Shown: positions 25,134 through 39,859, counted from the stretch's first letter. The stretch: 64,000 nucleotides of DNA from Leptodactylus fallax (GCA_947044405.1 CAMRHE010000021.1:6990501-7054500), one strand, 5' to 3'. Translations and numbers: made by a program. The notes: generated from the letters alone by a model not told the origin.

Positions 25134-25810
25134 CCTGCGCACACTATTATGTGCCATAGTGGCTCCTGCACACAGTATTATGCCCCATAGTGGCCCCTGC
25201 ACACAGTATCATGCCCCATAGTGGCCCCTGCACACAGTATCATGCCCCATAGTGGCCCCTGCACACAGTATCATGCCCCATAGTGGCCCCTGCACACAGT
25301 ATTATATCCCATAGTGGCCCCTGCACACACTATTATTCCCCATAGTGGCCCCTGCACTGAGTATTTTGCCCCATAGTGGCCCCTGCACACACTATTATTC
25401 CCCATAGTGGCCCCTGCACACAGTATCATGCCCCATAGTGGCCCCTGCACACAGTATCATGCCCCATAGTGGCCCCTGCACACACTATTATTCCCCATAG
25501 TGGCCCCTGCACTGAGTATCTTGCCCCATAGTGGCCCCTGCACACACTATTATTCCCCATAGTGGCCCCTGCACTGAGTATCATGCCCCATAGTGGCCCC
25601 TGCACACAGTATTATATCCCATAGTGGCTCCTGCACACACTATTATTCCCCATAGTGGCCCCTGCATTGAGTATTTTGCCCCATAGTGGCCCCTGCACTG
25701 AGTATTTTGCCCCATAGTGGCCCCTGCACACACTATTATTCCCCATAGTGGCCCCTGCACTGAGTATCTTGCCCCATAGTGGCCCCTGCACACACTATTA
25801 TATGTCCCAT
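25134..25810. repeat. Minisatellite, 31-bp unit, about 22 copies
   Basis: The unit contains CCCCATAGTGGCCCCTGCA plus a variable part of the type CACAGTATCATG. Four variants alternate: CACAGTATCATG, CACACTATTATT, CTGAGTATCTTG (or TTTTG) and CACAGTATTATAT. The second and third variants often follow one another, giving a partial higher-order repeat of about 62 bp. Confidence 0.95.
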
Positions 25811-25832
25811 TGTGGACCACCCATGAACAATT

Positions 25833-25870
25833 ATTATACTCTGGGGTCTTTTCAGACCCCAGAGTATAAT
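25833..25870. repeat. Palindrome at the minisatellite edge
   Basis: Arms ATTATACTCTGGGGTCT and the inverse complement are separated by TTTC. The same palindrome closes the minisatellite of the hAT element at 40139 (43236-43273). Confidence 0.92.
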
Positions 25871-26070
25871 GATCGGAGACCCAGGGGAGGATACAAACAT
25901 AAAAAACAACGTTGCTTATCTGTTCCTCGCTCCGGTCCACTCCCTGCTGCTTCAGCCGCCTTCAATGTTGGACCAGGCCGGCGTCACGTGATGCGGGAAA
26001 GGCGTCGCGACGCGAAATGACGTCGGGGACGTCACCAAACAGGCCCGAAGCCTGGAGAAGCGCAGGAGAG

Positions 26071-26313
26071 GTGAATCCCATCCACACTTTGTGGGAAAAT
26101 ATGCAAAGCAGACATGCTGCGATTTCCAAAAATGTTGCGGTTTTGGAAATCGCAGCATGTCAATTATATCTAAGAAAATGCCGACAGTTTCCCTATAGGT
26201 ATAATTGAAGCAGAAAGTCTGCAAAGGAAAACTCTGCGGACTGTGAAAAGCGTTGCGGGAAAAAAACGTGATGTGCAGTGCTATTTTGCTGTGGCCCACT
26301 ACATGGGGCCTTA
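26071..26313. mobile_element. Truncated copy of the GGCCCCACGTGGC MITE family
   Basis: The segment carries GCGATTTCCAAAAATG, GGTTTTGGAAATCGCAGCATG, TTTCCCTATAGGTATAATT, GAAGCAGAAAGT and finally CATGGGGCCTTAG. These parts are shared with the complete copies at 29053-30976 and 54605-54873. The left end is missing, replaced by the hAT-like element. Confidence 0.72.
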
Positions 26314-26607
26314 GCCTTATAAAAATTTTTTAGTAGCATTTTGTGCTATAAAAAAAAAAAATTAAAATTTGAAAAACAGACACATTTTCCCTCATTTTTA
26401 TTTACATTTTCCCAAATATGAAAAAAAAAAAAAAAAAATACAAAAATAAAAATAACATAAAAATAAAGCCCTATGTGTCACCAAAAAAGAAGCAAAAATT
26501 ATTGGAATAACTGAAATAACAAAAATAGGTTTGTCCAGTTTCAACAAATAATGTTATTGTTTGTATAATTAAAAGTTACACAACTTTCTAGTATACTTTC
26601 TGTATTA
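26314..26607. other. A+T-rich stretch with poly-A runs
   Basis: Runs of A at 26350-26360 and 26421-26438 and repeated AAAATAAAAATAAC words. No gene is seen; it may be another trace of the A+T-rich repeat family. Confidence 0.5.
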
Positions 26608-27793
26608 CCGTGTTTCTCCGAAAATAAGACAGGGTCTTATATTATTTTTTGCTTCGAAAAAAGGGCTAGGGCTTATTTTCGGGGTAGGTCTTAATTTTTT
26701 CCATGAACAACAACCACACATTTGATCACTCTTTATTTCAACTTTTATCAGAGGTGAATCAGTGAAAAAACAGCAGTTCGGCACTTTTGATTTTTTTTTT
26801 CCGCTACGGCATTCACTATAGAGGTAAAATATTTTTATAAGTTTGTATAGCGGACGTTTTCGGACACAGGGATACCTAATGTGTATGTGTTTCACAGTAA
26901 TATTTTATTTTTATATGTATTCTAGTGAAAGTGGGAGGGGGCTTGAACTTTTATTTATTTATTTTTTTTACTATTAACCCATCCTAGGGGGCTTGAACCT
27001 GCAATCATCCCATAGACTGCAATACAACGTATTGCAGTCTATGGGAGATTATCTACATTACTAATGAGGCTGGTCATAGACCAGCCTCAATAGTAATATT
27101 CCTATGACAGGCCTGGGAGCCTTCATAACGCTCCCTGCTGTCAAAGGTATAGGTTGGCTCCTGCGATCTTGCTGCGCAGGAGCCAACCTGCAACATGAAA
27201 GGTACGGGGCCGGTGGGGACCGGCCCCGGGGATAGTTTCTTTGCTTTGGGGGGGTAGATTTAGGGGGGAGGGGGTTAATGGACTGGCACACTGAACAATG
27301 CCCGCGATCAGTGGACTCTGATCGCGGGCATTAACTGTGGGTCTACACTGTACAAGGAGACCCGGTATAGTAGCTATAGGGGGTTGGGACCGGCCCTGAG
27401 GACTGCGGTGGGGGGGAGGTCACACTTAGCAATGCCCATGGTCAGAGTCCATTCTGATCGCGGGCATTAACTCTGGGTTGCGCTACTTTGGTAGGAAGGA
27501 GGGGGGTCATGCTGAACAATACCCGCGATCAGGGTAGACACTGATCATGGCATTAACTTCGGGTCTCCACGGAGACCCAGTACGGTAGCTATGGTAGCCA
27601 CTCTGCAGTAGAGCAGCCGCCTTCTTTAAGGACCCGGCATCCGCTGTAATCGCACGGCAGATGTCGGGAAGGGGTTAAATTAGCTAGGGCTTATTTTTGG
27701 AGTAGGGCTTATATTTCAATCCTACTCCAAAAAACCTGGAAAATCTAGCTAGGGCTTATTTTCGGGGTAGGTCTTATTTTTGGATAAACACGG
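26608..27793. mobile_element. TA-flanked non-autonomous element of 1186 bp (Tc1/mariner-type target)
   Basis: TA lies at 26606-26607 and 27794-27795. The left end CCGTGTTTCTCCGAAAATAA mirrors the right end, whose complement is CCGTGTTTATCCAAAAATAA. Both ends also carry AGGGCTTATTTTCGGGGTAGG. A shorter copy lies at 53306-54150. The central part has a series of hairpins (27014-27556) and no transposase frame. Confidence 0.78.
27014..27556. repeat. Cluster of six short hairpins inside the TA-flanked element
   Basis: Clear inverted repeats are AGACTGCAATAC/GTATTGCAGTCT (27014-27040), AGGCTGGTC/GACCAGCCT (27067-27087), TTGGCTCCTGC/GCAGGAGCCAA (27152-27187), ATGCCCGCGATCAG/CTGATCGCGGGCAT (27299-27333), and two decayed relatives of the last one near 27432-27470 and 27518-27556. 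The last three look like diverged copies of one unit. Confidence 0.75.
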
Positions 27794-27795
27794 TA

Positions 27796-29049
27796 ATTCT
27801 TTTGGTTTTCTAGGTCTGTGGTTGCTGTGATTAATTGTTTATTTCCAATGGATAAAAGTCAGTTTATGACCATGAGATGAACAGTCCATGGTCATGTGAT
27901 GGACACACAGGTGCACGGCTTGTTACAAGACAGAGCTCTTATTACTGTGTTGTGACTGTAACAAACTGAGCACCTGTGTGTCCATCACAGGACCATGGAC
28001 TGATAATTATCCACTGAAAGTAAATAATGCATAACAACAAGCAGAGATCTCGAAAGCTGTAATGAATTTATACATAAAGTATATTGGAAAATTTTATACA
28101 AGCAATAATATTTATTTGCTGAAACTGGACAACCCCTTTAAGGTATTTTGATTGGTTTTGATGGAAAATGGCTATTTTGATAAAAGGGTGCTATTATTTT
28201 TGCGCTGATCTGTTATTCTTATTAAAATTATACAATTAATGAATTGTTAAGGCTATGATCACAGGCAGCTGAAAATAAAATATGTGACCAAATCAGCAGC
28301 AAATCTCCCATTTGTGCAACCACATCAAAACTATGCAAAGTGTGAGTTTGGTCTCACTTACACAGAATATCCATTTCTCTGTGCATTCATGCTTTAGAGC
28401 AAGGGAATTTTTCATGCATTTGACTTATGAGATATCTAGAGGTATCATCCACATAAGACAACGCTTGTGCTAAAATTTCTGCAGGGCAGATTGGAAACTG
28501 TGTCTTTACTGTCATCTATTGGAAGGTAGCTCCCTATAAGTCAGTGCCCAACATTCAAGAAGCCTTGTTAAATGACTTTGGATATAAGCCAAACCAGAAA
28601 CTTTTCAAAAGGAAAAGACACCCATCCCCAGACAGCATTTTCAGCTTCATTAAACAGTTGTATTTACAGTCAGTCGTCAAATTGCAAATATACATGGGAC
28701 CATGACCAGTGCAAACTGTATCACTGTACAATAAATGTCACATGTATACCAATTAGTACAGAAGCACAACATATAGTGCAACATAGATCATACACTAGAC
28801 ATGACACCCCTGCACTACACCAACATTCTAGTAAAGGGTTCTTGCAGCTTGCCAGTGTAGAGAGGTTTTGATTGGCTATGTGAGAGACCATGGAGGGCTA
28901 CTATGTCTCCTGGTGAACACCTCTGCAGGTGTATGGAGTCTTAAAGGCCATGAATGCTTAGCTAAGAAATATGGAAAAGAATATGAAAATAAGTAGATGG
29001 AAGTTGTAAAACTTTGCCTCTAGTGCCACCTATTGTAAGGGCTCAACTT
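27796..29049. other. Anonymous sequence with one decayed inverted repeat
   Basis: CATGGACTG-type words and CACACAGGTGCAC / GCACCTGTGTG recur inversely at about 27885-27995. CAACCCCTTTAA at 28130-28141 is a lone TTAA-MITE end. No gene is supported. Confidence 0.5.
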
Positions 29050-29175
29050 TCAGGCTAAGGCCCCATGTAGCGGGCCACAGCAAAAAAGCGTTGTGGAATA
29101 AACTGCTGTGGAAACGCATTGCGGTTTTTCCCACAGTGCTTTTCACAGAAAGTTGGACTTTCTGCTTCAATTATA

Positions 29176-30812
<1,637 letters not shown>

Positions 30813-31355
30813 TACCTATAGGGACACCGCTGTAGTTTCCTTATAAGTATAATTAACATGCTGCGATTTTCAAAAACACGTCGGTTTTGGAAATCGCAGC
30901 ATTTCTGCTGCACATATTTTTCTGCAATGTGTGTATGGGATTCGCTAGATGTTTACGCCACGTGGGGCCCCCAGCCTCAAGAGGCATTTTTGACATGACC
31001 AGAAATCTCCTCCAAAAGTAAATGACATCTATCCACATACAGCTGTTTCAGGGTTCTTGCCCCTCATTAGTATACCATTCCTGACCCATGTCATCTGCGG
31101 AATGGCATCTTTACCTTTTGGAAGAAGTTTTCAGGTTTGGCTTATATCTTGAGTTATGTCAAAAGGCTTCAGACTTATAGGTGGTGCTATAAGCATAGTT
31201 TTGCCTTTTCCATCTAGGAAAATTAATTTGAATATTCTTTGTCAGAATTCCTAGCAGAGTAAGCATGGCCTTTAAGACACTGTACTCATGCAAAGGCAGT
31301 CTCTACAAGTAGACATTTTAGTTGCAACATGTGCATGAGAGTTGGTAAAATCTCA

Positions 31356-31703
31356 TCAATTCTGCTGGTACTGTACAATTATGTCTGTGATGCCAAGGGA
31401 TGAGAGAATTTCTAACAAGAGGTAATGGTTGACTGTATCAAAAGCGGAGGAGTAGTCAAGGAGGAGGAGGACAGAGTAGAGACACTTGGCTTTGGAAGTT
31501 AGTAGGTTATTTGTGACTTTGGTTAGTGCAGTTTCTGTGGAGTGATGAGGTCTGTAGCCTGACTGTAACCTGACAAAGAGCACATTGGACGAGAAATAGG
31601 AGGATAGTTCGGAGTGGACGTGTTGTTCAAGCAATTTTGAGGCGTATGGGAGCAGTGAGATAGGGAGATAGTTGGCTGGAGGATTATGTCCACTGCCTCC
31701 CAC
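31356..31703 (-). pseudogene. LINE reverse transcriptase fragment (CR1/L2 group)
   Basis: The minus-strand frame shows NYLPISLLPYASKLLEQHV, then LQSGYRPHHSTETAL and LLDYSSAFDTVNH, which are the first reverse transcriptase blocks of a CR1/L2-group LINE, including the first catalytic Asp. The GxPQG and xxDD blocks that should follow are absent, and no 3' tail is seen, so both ends are truncated. It differs from the LINE at 1-1362 and is an independent relic. Confidence 0.82.
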
Positions 31704-31848
31704 TGCTCCACACTCCTATATATTCTGTCTTTACTGTGCTCTAGCAACAAGGGACCAAACATACATTAACAGTAGATGTCCTCAACGCCCTCCTCCTTCT
31801 CCAAACTTGGGCATCCATGGTTGCTGACTCCTACCTCAGTCTGGTATA

Positions 31849-33496
31849 CAGACATATGAAAAAATTTGGGCACCCCTATTAATCTTAATCATTTTTAGTT
31901 CTAAATATTTGGGTGTTTGCAACAGCCATTTCAATTTGATATATCTAATAACTGATGGACACAGTAATATTTCAGGATTGAAATGAGGTTTATTGTACTA
32001 ACAGAAAATGTGCAATATGCATTAAACCAAAATTTGACTGGTGCAAAAATTTGGGTACCCTTATCATTTTATTGATTTGAATACTCCTAACTACTTTTTA
32101 CTGACTTACTGAAGCACAAAATTGGTTTTGTAACCTCACTGAGCTTTGAACTTCATAGCCAGGTGTATCCAATCATGAGAAAAGGTATTTAAGGTGGCCA
32201 ATTGCAAGTTGTTCTCCTATTTGAATCTCCTCTGAAGAGTGGCATCATGGGCTCCTCAAAACAACTCTCAAATGATCTGAAAACAAAGATTGTTCAACAT
32301 AGTTGTTCAGGGGAAGGATACAAAAGTTGTCTCAGAGATTTAACCTGTCAGTTTCCACTGTGAGGAACATAGTAAGGAAATGGAAGACCACAGGGACAGT
32401 TCTTGTTAAGCCCAGAAGTGTCAGACCAAGAAAAATATCAGAAAGGCAGAGAAGAAGAATGGTGAGAACAGTCAAGGACAATCCACAGACCACCTCCAAA
32501 GAGCTGCAGCATCATCTTGCTGCAGATAGTGTCACTGTGCATCGGTCAACAATACAGCACACTTTGCACAAGGAGAAGCTGTATGGGAGAGTGATGCGAA
32601 AGAAGCCGTTTCTGAAAGCACGCCACAAACAGAGTCGCCTGAGGTATGCAAAAGCACATTTGGACAAGCCAGCTTCATTTTGGAAGAAGGTCCTGTGGAC
32701 TGATGAAACAAAGATTGAGTTGTTTGGTCATACAAAAAGGCGTTATGCATGGCGTCAAAAAAACACAGCATTCAAAGAAAAACACTTGCTACCCACTGTA
32801 AAATTTGGTGGAGGTTCCATCATGCTTTGGGGCTGTGTGGCCAATGCCGGCACCGGGAATCTTGTTAAAGTTGAGGGTCGCATGGATTCAACTCAGTATC
32901 AGCAGATTCTTGAGAATAATGTACAAGAATCAGTGACGAATTTGAAGTTACGCCGGGGATGGATATTTCAGCAAGACAATGATCCAAAACACAGCTCCAA
33001 ATCTACTCAGGCATTCATGCAGAGGAACAATTACAATGTTCTGGAATGGCCATCCCAGTCCCCAGACCTGAATATCATTGAACATCTGTGGGATAATTTG
33101 AAGCGGGCTGTCCATGCTCGGCGACCATCAAACTTAACTGAACTGGAATTGTTTTGTAAAGAGGAATGGTCAAAAATACCTTCATCCAGGATCCAGGAAC
33201 TGATTAAAAGCTACAGGAAGCGACTAGAGGCTGTTATTTTTGCAAAAGGAGGATCTACTAAATATTAATGTCACTTTTCTGTTGAGGTGCCCATACTTTT
33301 GCACCGGTCAAATTTTGGTTTAATGCATATTGCACATTTTCTGTTAGTACAATAAACCTCATTTCAATCCTGAAATATTACTGTGTCCATCAGTTATTAG
33401 ATATATCAAATTGAAATGGCTGTTGCAAACACCCAAATATTTAGAACTAAAAATGATTAAGATTAATAGGGGTGCCCAAACTTTTTCATATGACTG
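31849..33496 (+). mobile_element. Tc1-like element D, 1648 bp
   Basis: TA at 31847-31848 and 33497-33498 bounds the ends CAGACATATG (normally CAGTCATATG) and CATATGACTG. Terminal repeats of about 210 bp contain the outer word TTTGGGCACCCCTATTAATC and an inner word AAAATTTGGGTACCCTTATC (IR/DR). It is nearly identical to element E at 37864-39512, 6 kb away in the same orientation. Confidence 0.95.
32247..33268 (+). pseudogene. Tc1-like DD34E transposase of element D, one frameshift
   Basis: The start ATG at 32247 gives MGSSKQLSND as in copy E. One A is missing from an A run at about 32322-32325 (four here, five in E), which shifts the frame 26 codons in. From there the frame is open to the stop at 33266-33268 and carries the rest of the DNA-binding region and all catalytic blocks: [14 protein letters not shown] and NIIEHLW, with DD34E spacing. 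It ends KGGSTKY. Apart from this one base the reading frame looks undamaged, so inactivation was recent or is an assembly artefact. Confidence 0.92.
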
Positions 33497-33498
33497 TA

Positions 33499-34746
33499 TT
33501 TGTCTCTCCTGCTATTACTTTTGTGACAGAAAGTTGATCACATTCTTATATATCCTCTTGAATTTTTCAAAAGCCCTGTTTTAGCCACAACACCAAACTT
33601 AAAAAAAAAATAGTTACCTCCATACATTAACTCCTCTACAACAAGATAACAGCAATGACTCAGCACGTTTCAGTCTACAATATGTATCCACTAGGTGGCA
33701 GCAAAGCACTAGGAATATAACAGGTCAACTATAGTATACATTTACACAGTTTCTGGCTGTAGGTCTCAGATATCCAAGGTGGTGACTTCCATCACCTTAC
33801 AGAAGTATACAAAGTTTTTTTTTCCTGTTGAGTTCATACAGTTTCCAACCAAAAAAAATTCCATAGCATGTGACATTAAATGTCATATTATTATGTCTTC
33901 CCTGGCTATATTGCTTTTTAGGGGAGAATATCTTCATAATATAATGTAATATGGCAGCTCCATATCGTGAGACGTTGAGTGCCTCAGGACTTTGCTTACT
34001 ACCATACACACTCTGCTTACTACTGCTGTGATTATATGGCCTTAGGTCAAATAAATAGCATCATCATAAATTAGAAAGCACCCTGTTCTAGATGTAAACA
34101 GACAAACAGCCCAATCATGCAAAAAAATAATGGATTTTAAAATCACCTATTGTCGTGGTATAAATATATAAAGATGTGCTATTTACCTAGGTGTTAGGAT
34201 TAATATTGCCTGAAAATATCTGACTTTTAAGCCGCTCACAACTGTTATAAAGCATTTATGAGAGAATGTATAATGAAAGGGAAGAGCACTCCATCAATTT
34301 CCTCTAGACACAGTGTTCTTGGAGAAGGGCTCGGTGGTGACCCTGCTTGTGCACTAATGTTCTTCAAGAAGAAACAATTGAAGTACAGTAATCACTTTAC
34401 TATTTAATTATGGTACAAGCTTTTCCTTTATAAATCTACTTAACCGATTCCCTGAAGAAATACATTTCTGAATGTTGACCACACGATTGGAGAAATAAAC
34501 TTTATTTTTTTCTTCCCAGAAACCTTACCACAAAAAAAAAAAAATTCACATTTTTCTTGTTCACAACATACATTTTTCATTGTTCATCTCACAGTTGGGG
34601 ACATTTTAGGTATGGCATGTATATCTACTTTCATATTACGTCCCAGCGGAAAAACTTCTCGTATAGATGTTAGATAGCCCTTAAAGCCCATTCGTCTGAT
34701 AGAAGATAAAAGTGTTCTCAGTTCAGGCAGCCATTGTGAGTTTCCA
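33499..34746. other. Anonymous sequence
   Basis: I see no gene. A-rich runs lie at 33600-33610 and 34531-34544. Confidence 0.5.
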
Positions 34747-34985
34747 CCTTCAGGTCGGGGCCCCACGTGGCATAAATCCGCAGCTTTTTACAGCCACTAC
34801 AAGGTGGATGGGATTCTAGCGAATCCCATCCATAAATTGCAGAAAAATCCGTGCAGGGGACACACTGCTTTCTCCGAAACCGTCCCGGTTTTGGAAATTG
34901 CAGCATGTTAATTATACCTATGAAAACGCCGGCGGTTTCCCTATAGGTATAATGGAAGCAGAAAGTCCACAGAGGAGACCATAGC
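34747..34985. mobile_element. Truncated copy of the GGCCCCACGTGGC MITE family
   Basis: The left end GGGGCCCCACGTGGC is present at about 34757, followed by GATGGGATTC and its inverse GAATCCCATCC, GGTTTTGGAAATTGCAGCATG, TTTCCCTATAGGTATAATGG and GAAGCAGAAAGTCC. The right terminus is missing. Confidence 0.72.
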
Positions 34986-36002
34986 CTTATGATGCATGAA
35001 ATAGGGCCTATGGAGGGACAGATGCCACAGTGGTATCTGTTTATGTTTCTGATTAATGTATGTGACGGGAGCTTTCCTAGTGTGTAGGTTAAACAGATGG
35101 GCAGAATGCACTGTGAAAGTAGCCTTGCTTACATACTGCAGCGGCCAGATGGTGCACCTTAGTAATTGTGTAATTTTTTCTCAAGGAAATAGGATGATAC
35201 TACAATTCATGCATTGTTGCTATTAAACAGAAAGCATGCATGTCAATGGAGTAGACACTTCCATGAGCGCTATGGACCCTTCAAATAGCAGGGGTGCCGA
35301 AAGTCAGAACCCAACTATCTGATATTGATGGCCTATGTTATCTTATTACAATGCCATACATTATGACATAACATGGATAATGCTAATTTTGTTTTTCTGT
35401 TAGATTCCATATGATGATTCAGAGAGAATAAAACTCTATATGTAATTGGATTCATACTAAAGGTGGCCATACATCTTTAATAGCTGTCGACTTTTTTTGA
35501 TGTCTTATTCATTACTTATTACATTATTTATTTATATATTAAAATAAATATTGAATTATTCATACAAGATATGAGACACCATTACCGGACTTTTGTGGGA
35601 GAGATTCCCTGTATTCAGAGCAATGACATGACATTGCTGCAAATAGAGTGCAATAAACATGTACAGCTATCACAATGTTCTCTTGGTATAACTTTTCCAG
35701 CTGCTGCGGTGTCATCTATGGACAGTTTCCTGTTGCCACAGCTGATAGCCTGGCAGCGTCTGTCTTAGCTCTTTAAAGTGTCAACATTGTAAAGTTTGCA
35801 GCTATAGTCAACTAGCTGTTAATGAGGTATAACAGCTGGGTAGGGGTGAAGGAAAGCAATGTATAATAAAGTAATGCCGCTGGTACAGGAGGCACAGATT
35901 GTCAAATTCTGTCCATGCTCCAAACTTTCTAATATGAGATATAGGGACACCAAAGAAAGTCAGACTAATTATTCTATATGGCTATACTCTTACTGTTCAT
36001 CT
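34986..36002. other. Anonymous sequence
   Basis: I see no gene or defined repeat; the frames at 35571-35768 and 35859-36056 lack recognisable domains. Confidence 0.45.
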
Positions 36003-36007
36003 ATCTC

Positions 36008-36039
<32 letters not shown>

Positions 36040-36041
36040 AT
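36003..36041. repeat. (CTAT)n microsatellite
   Basis: About nine CTAT units lie just before the triplicated block; the inverse GATA units occur inside that block at about 36695-36739 and 37124-37164. Confidence 0.92.
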
Positions 36042-36179
36042 TGCCTACTGTATTAACTGCCCCCTACTGATTTCCAGGGGTTTCAGAATATTGGTGTAGA
36101 CTTCAGAGATTTCATCACATCACTTTTCTTAAGAATGTGATGGATACCAATTTGGAATATTCAGCGGTAGGTGAACACT

Positions 36180-37410
<1,231 letters not shown>

Positions 37411-37794
37411 CTGTAGATACTTTTATAAGAATTGTTACATGAAAACACTCTGTAAGGGGAAGCCATAGGATGGACTGGTAAGGGTGGAAGTTGAGGAGCA
37501 AAAGGCGATGTCAGTGAGAAGGGCAACAAGGAGGTTAAAGACAACTCATTTCAAAATGCAAACCCAGGGCCATCTGCTGATTCATATTATAGATATACTT
37601 TCTGTTTCCGTTGTTTAAGTCCCAGTGCAAATGTAAAAAAAAATAAAAAATAAAAGAGCATAAATAGCTATTTTCCCAATATATATTTTTTGTAAAAGAA
37701 AAATAACAATAAAAAATAGCCATATTTGATATTAATGCATAAGAAACAAGCCATGCTATAAATATAATTATGTATCCCACACATTGAATGCCTT
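37411..37794. other. Anonymous A+T-rich sequence
   Basis: No gene is supported. The last part grades into the A+T-rich dispersed repeat that surrounds element E. Confidence 0.4.
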
Positions 37795-37863
37795 AAAAAA
37801 TGAAAATAAAAAAACAACAAAATTGCTGTTTTCTGGTCACATTGCCTCCAAAAAATATATATA

Positions 37864-39512
37864 CAGTCATATGAAAAAGTTTGGGCACCCCTATTAATCT
37901 TAATCATTTTTAGTTCTAAATATTTGGGTGTTTGCAACAGCCATTTCAATTTGATATATCTAATAACTGATGGACACAGTAATATTTCAGGATTGAAATG
38001 AGGTTTATTGTACTAACAGAAAATGTGCAATATGCATTAAACCAAAATTTGACCGGTGCAAAAATTTGGGTTCTCTTATCATTTTATTGATTTGAATACT
38101 CCTAACTACTTTTTACTGACTTACTGAAGCACAAAATTGTTTTTGTAACCTCACTGAGCTTTGAACTTCATAGCCAGGTGTATCCAATCATGAGAAAAGG
38201 TATTTAAGGTGGCCAATTGCAAGTTGTTCTCCTATTTGAATCTCCTCTGAAGAGTGGCATCATGGGCTCCTCAAAACAACTCTCAAATGATCTGAAAACA
38301 AAGATTGTTCAACATAGTTGTTCAGGGGAAGGATACAAAAAGTTGTCTCAGAGATTTAACCTGTCAGTTTCCACTGTGAGGAACATAGTACGGAAATGGA
38401 AGACCACAGGGACAGTTCTTGTTAAGCCCAGAAGTGTCAGGCCAAGAAAAATATCAGAAAGGCAGAGAAGAAGAATGGTGAGAACAGTCAAGGACAATCC
38501 ATAGACCACCTCCAAAGAGCTGCAGCATCATCTTGCTGCAGATGGTGTCACTGTGCATCGGTCAACAATACAGCACACTTTGCACAAGGAGAAGCTGTAT
38601 GGGAGAGTGATGCGAAAGAAGCCGTTTCTGAAAGCACGCCACAAACAGAGTCGCCTGAGGTATGCAAAAGCACATTTGGACAAGCCAGCTTCATTTTGGA
38701 AGATGGTCCTGTGGACTGATGAAACAAAGATTGAGTTGTTTGGTCATACAAAAAGGCGTTATGCATGGAGTCAAAAAAACACAGCATTCAAAGAAAAACA
38801 CTTGCTACCCACTGTAAAATTTGGTGGAGGTTCCATCATGCTTTGGGGCTGTGTGGCCAATGCCGGCACTGGGAATCTTGTTAAAGTTGAGGGTCGCATG
38901 GATTCAACTCAGTATCAGCAGATTCTTGAGAATAATGTACAAGAATCAGTGACGAATTTGAAGTTACGCCGGGGATGGATATTTCAGCAAGACAATGATC
39001 CAAAACACAGCTCCAAATCTACTCAGGCATTCATGCAGAGGAACAATTACAATGTTCTGGAATGGCCATCCCAGTCCCCAGACCTGAATATCATTGAACA
39101 TCTGTGGGATAATTTGAAGCGGGCTGTCCATGCTCGGCGACCATCAAACTTAACTGAACTGGAATTGTTTTGTAAAGAGAAATGGTCAAAAATACCTTCA
39201 TCCAGGATCCAGGAACTGATTAAAAGCTACAGGAAGCGACTAGAGGCTGTTATTTTTGCAAAAGGAGGATCTACTAAATATTAATGTCACTTTTCTGTTG
39301 AGGTGCCCATACTTTTGCACCGGTCAAATTTTGGTTTAATGCATATTGCACATTTTCTGTTAGTACAATAAACCTCATTTCAATCCTGAAATATTACTGT
39401 GTCCATCAGTTATTAGATATATCAAATTGAAATGGCTGTTACAAACACCCAAATATTTAGAACTAAAAATGATTAAGATTAATAGGGGTGCCCAAACTTT
39501 TTCATATGACTG
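37864..39512 (+). mobile_element. Tc1-like element E, 1649 bp, sister of D
   Basis: TA at 37862-37863 and 39513-39514 flanks the ends CAGTCATATG and CATATGACTG. Terminal repeats, IR/DR words and internal sequence match element D with few differences, one base longer because the coding A run is complete. Confidence 0.95.
38262..39284 (+). pseudogene. Tc1-like DD34E transposase of element E, one nonsense mutation
   Basis: The frame from the ATG at 38262 to the stop at 39282-39284 is 341 codons including the stop and has no indel. A single TAG at 38502-38504 interrupts it; copy D has CAG (Gln) there, so this is a C-to-T change. The stop falls in the DNA-binding half, before the catalytic domain. 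Downstream [14 protein letters not shown] and NIIEHLW are intact. A few missense differences from D are visible, such as Met for Lys before VLWTDE, Ser for Arg after YAW, and Lys for Glu in CKEKW. The lesion differs from that of D, so the two copies were inactivated independently. Confidence 0.93.
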
Positions 39513-39859
39513 TAAAAATGATGAAAAAGCCACATATAATCCAAAATGGTACTAATAAAAAAAAACTGTTGATCCCACAAAATAACAAGCCCTCACACAA
39601 CTCTGTTGATGGAAAAAAAAAATTAAAGCTCTGACGAATATGGTGACACTAAAAAAAAAATATATTTTTGACAAATAAACGATTTAGAAAAATTTAGAAC
39701 AAGGGCACTCAACTACTTTTAGTAAAGGTCCAATGACCGGGGTCCACAAGGTGAAGGTTCAAGTTGACCATGTCCAGCATTTACTGTATTTCTCAGAGAA
39801 TAAAACTTGTCTGACTATAAGACTTACTTAAATATTAATTTAACCTCCCCTGGTGGTCA

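Larger units (their letters stand above)
25004..26070 (+). mobile_element. hAT-like non-autonomous element carrying a 31-bp minisatellite, 3' truncated
   Basis: The left terminus CAGTGGCATAACTAGGAAT has the CAG..G start of hAT elements, and its inverse ends the fragment at 55380-55575. Then follow a GGGCCCCAAGG word, a C-rich tract, the minisatellite (25134-25810), a palindrome (25833-25870), and a G+C-rich module with GATGACGTC-like words ending near GGAGAGGTGA. At 26070 the sequence switches to another MITE, so the right terminus is lost. It has the same order of parts as the elements at 40139 and 44879. No transposase is encoded. Confidence 0.68.
37795..39650. repeat. A+T-rich dispersed repeat interrupted by Tc1 element E
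   Basis: AAAACAACAAAATTGCTGTTT, then TTCTGGTCACATTGCCTCC (left of E) and TATAATCCAAAATGGTACTA, CAAGCCCTCACACAACTC (right of E) follow the order seen uninterrupted at about 13990-14150. The insertion point of E is therefore inside this repeat. Confidence 0.7.

Noticed and set aside
25134..25810. Possible CRISPR-like array
   Set aside because: Units are head-to-tail without unique spacers, and the context is eukaryotic; it is a minisatellite.
25004..25940. Overlapping open frames around the 31-bp minisatellite
   Set aside because: They follow the repeat and the C-rich tract, are open on both strands, and show no recognisable protein.
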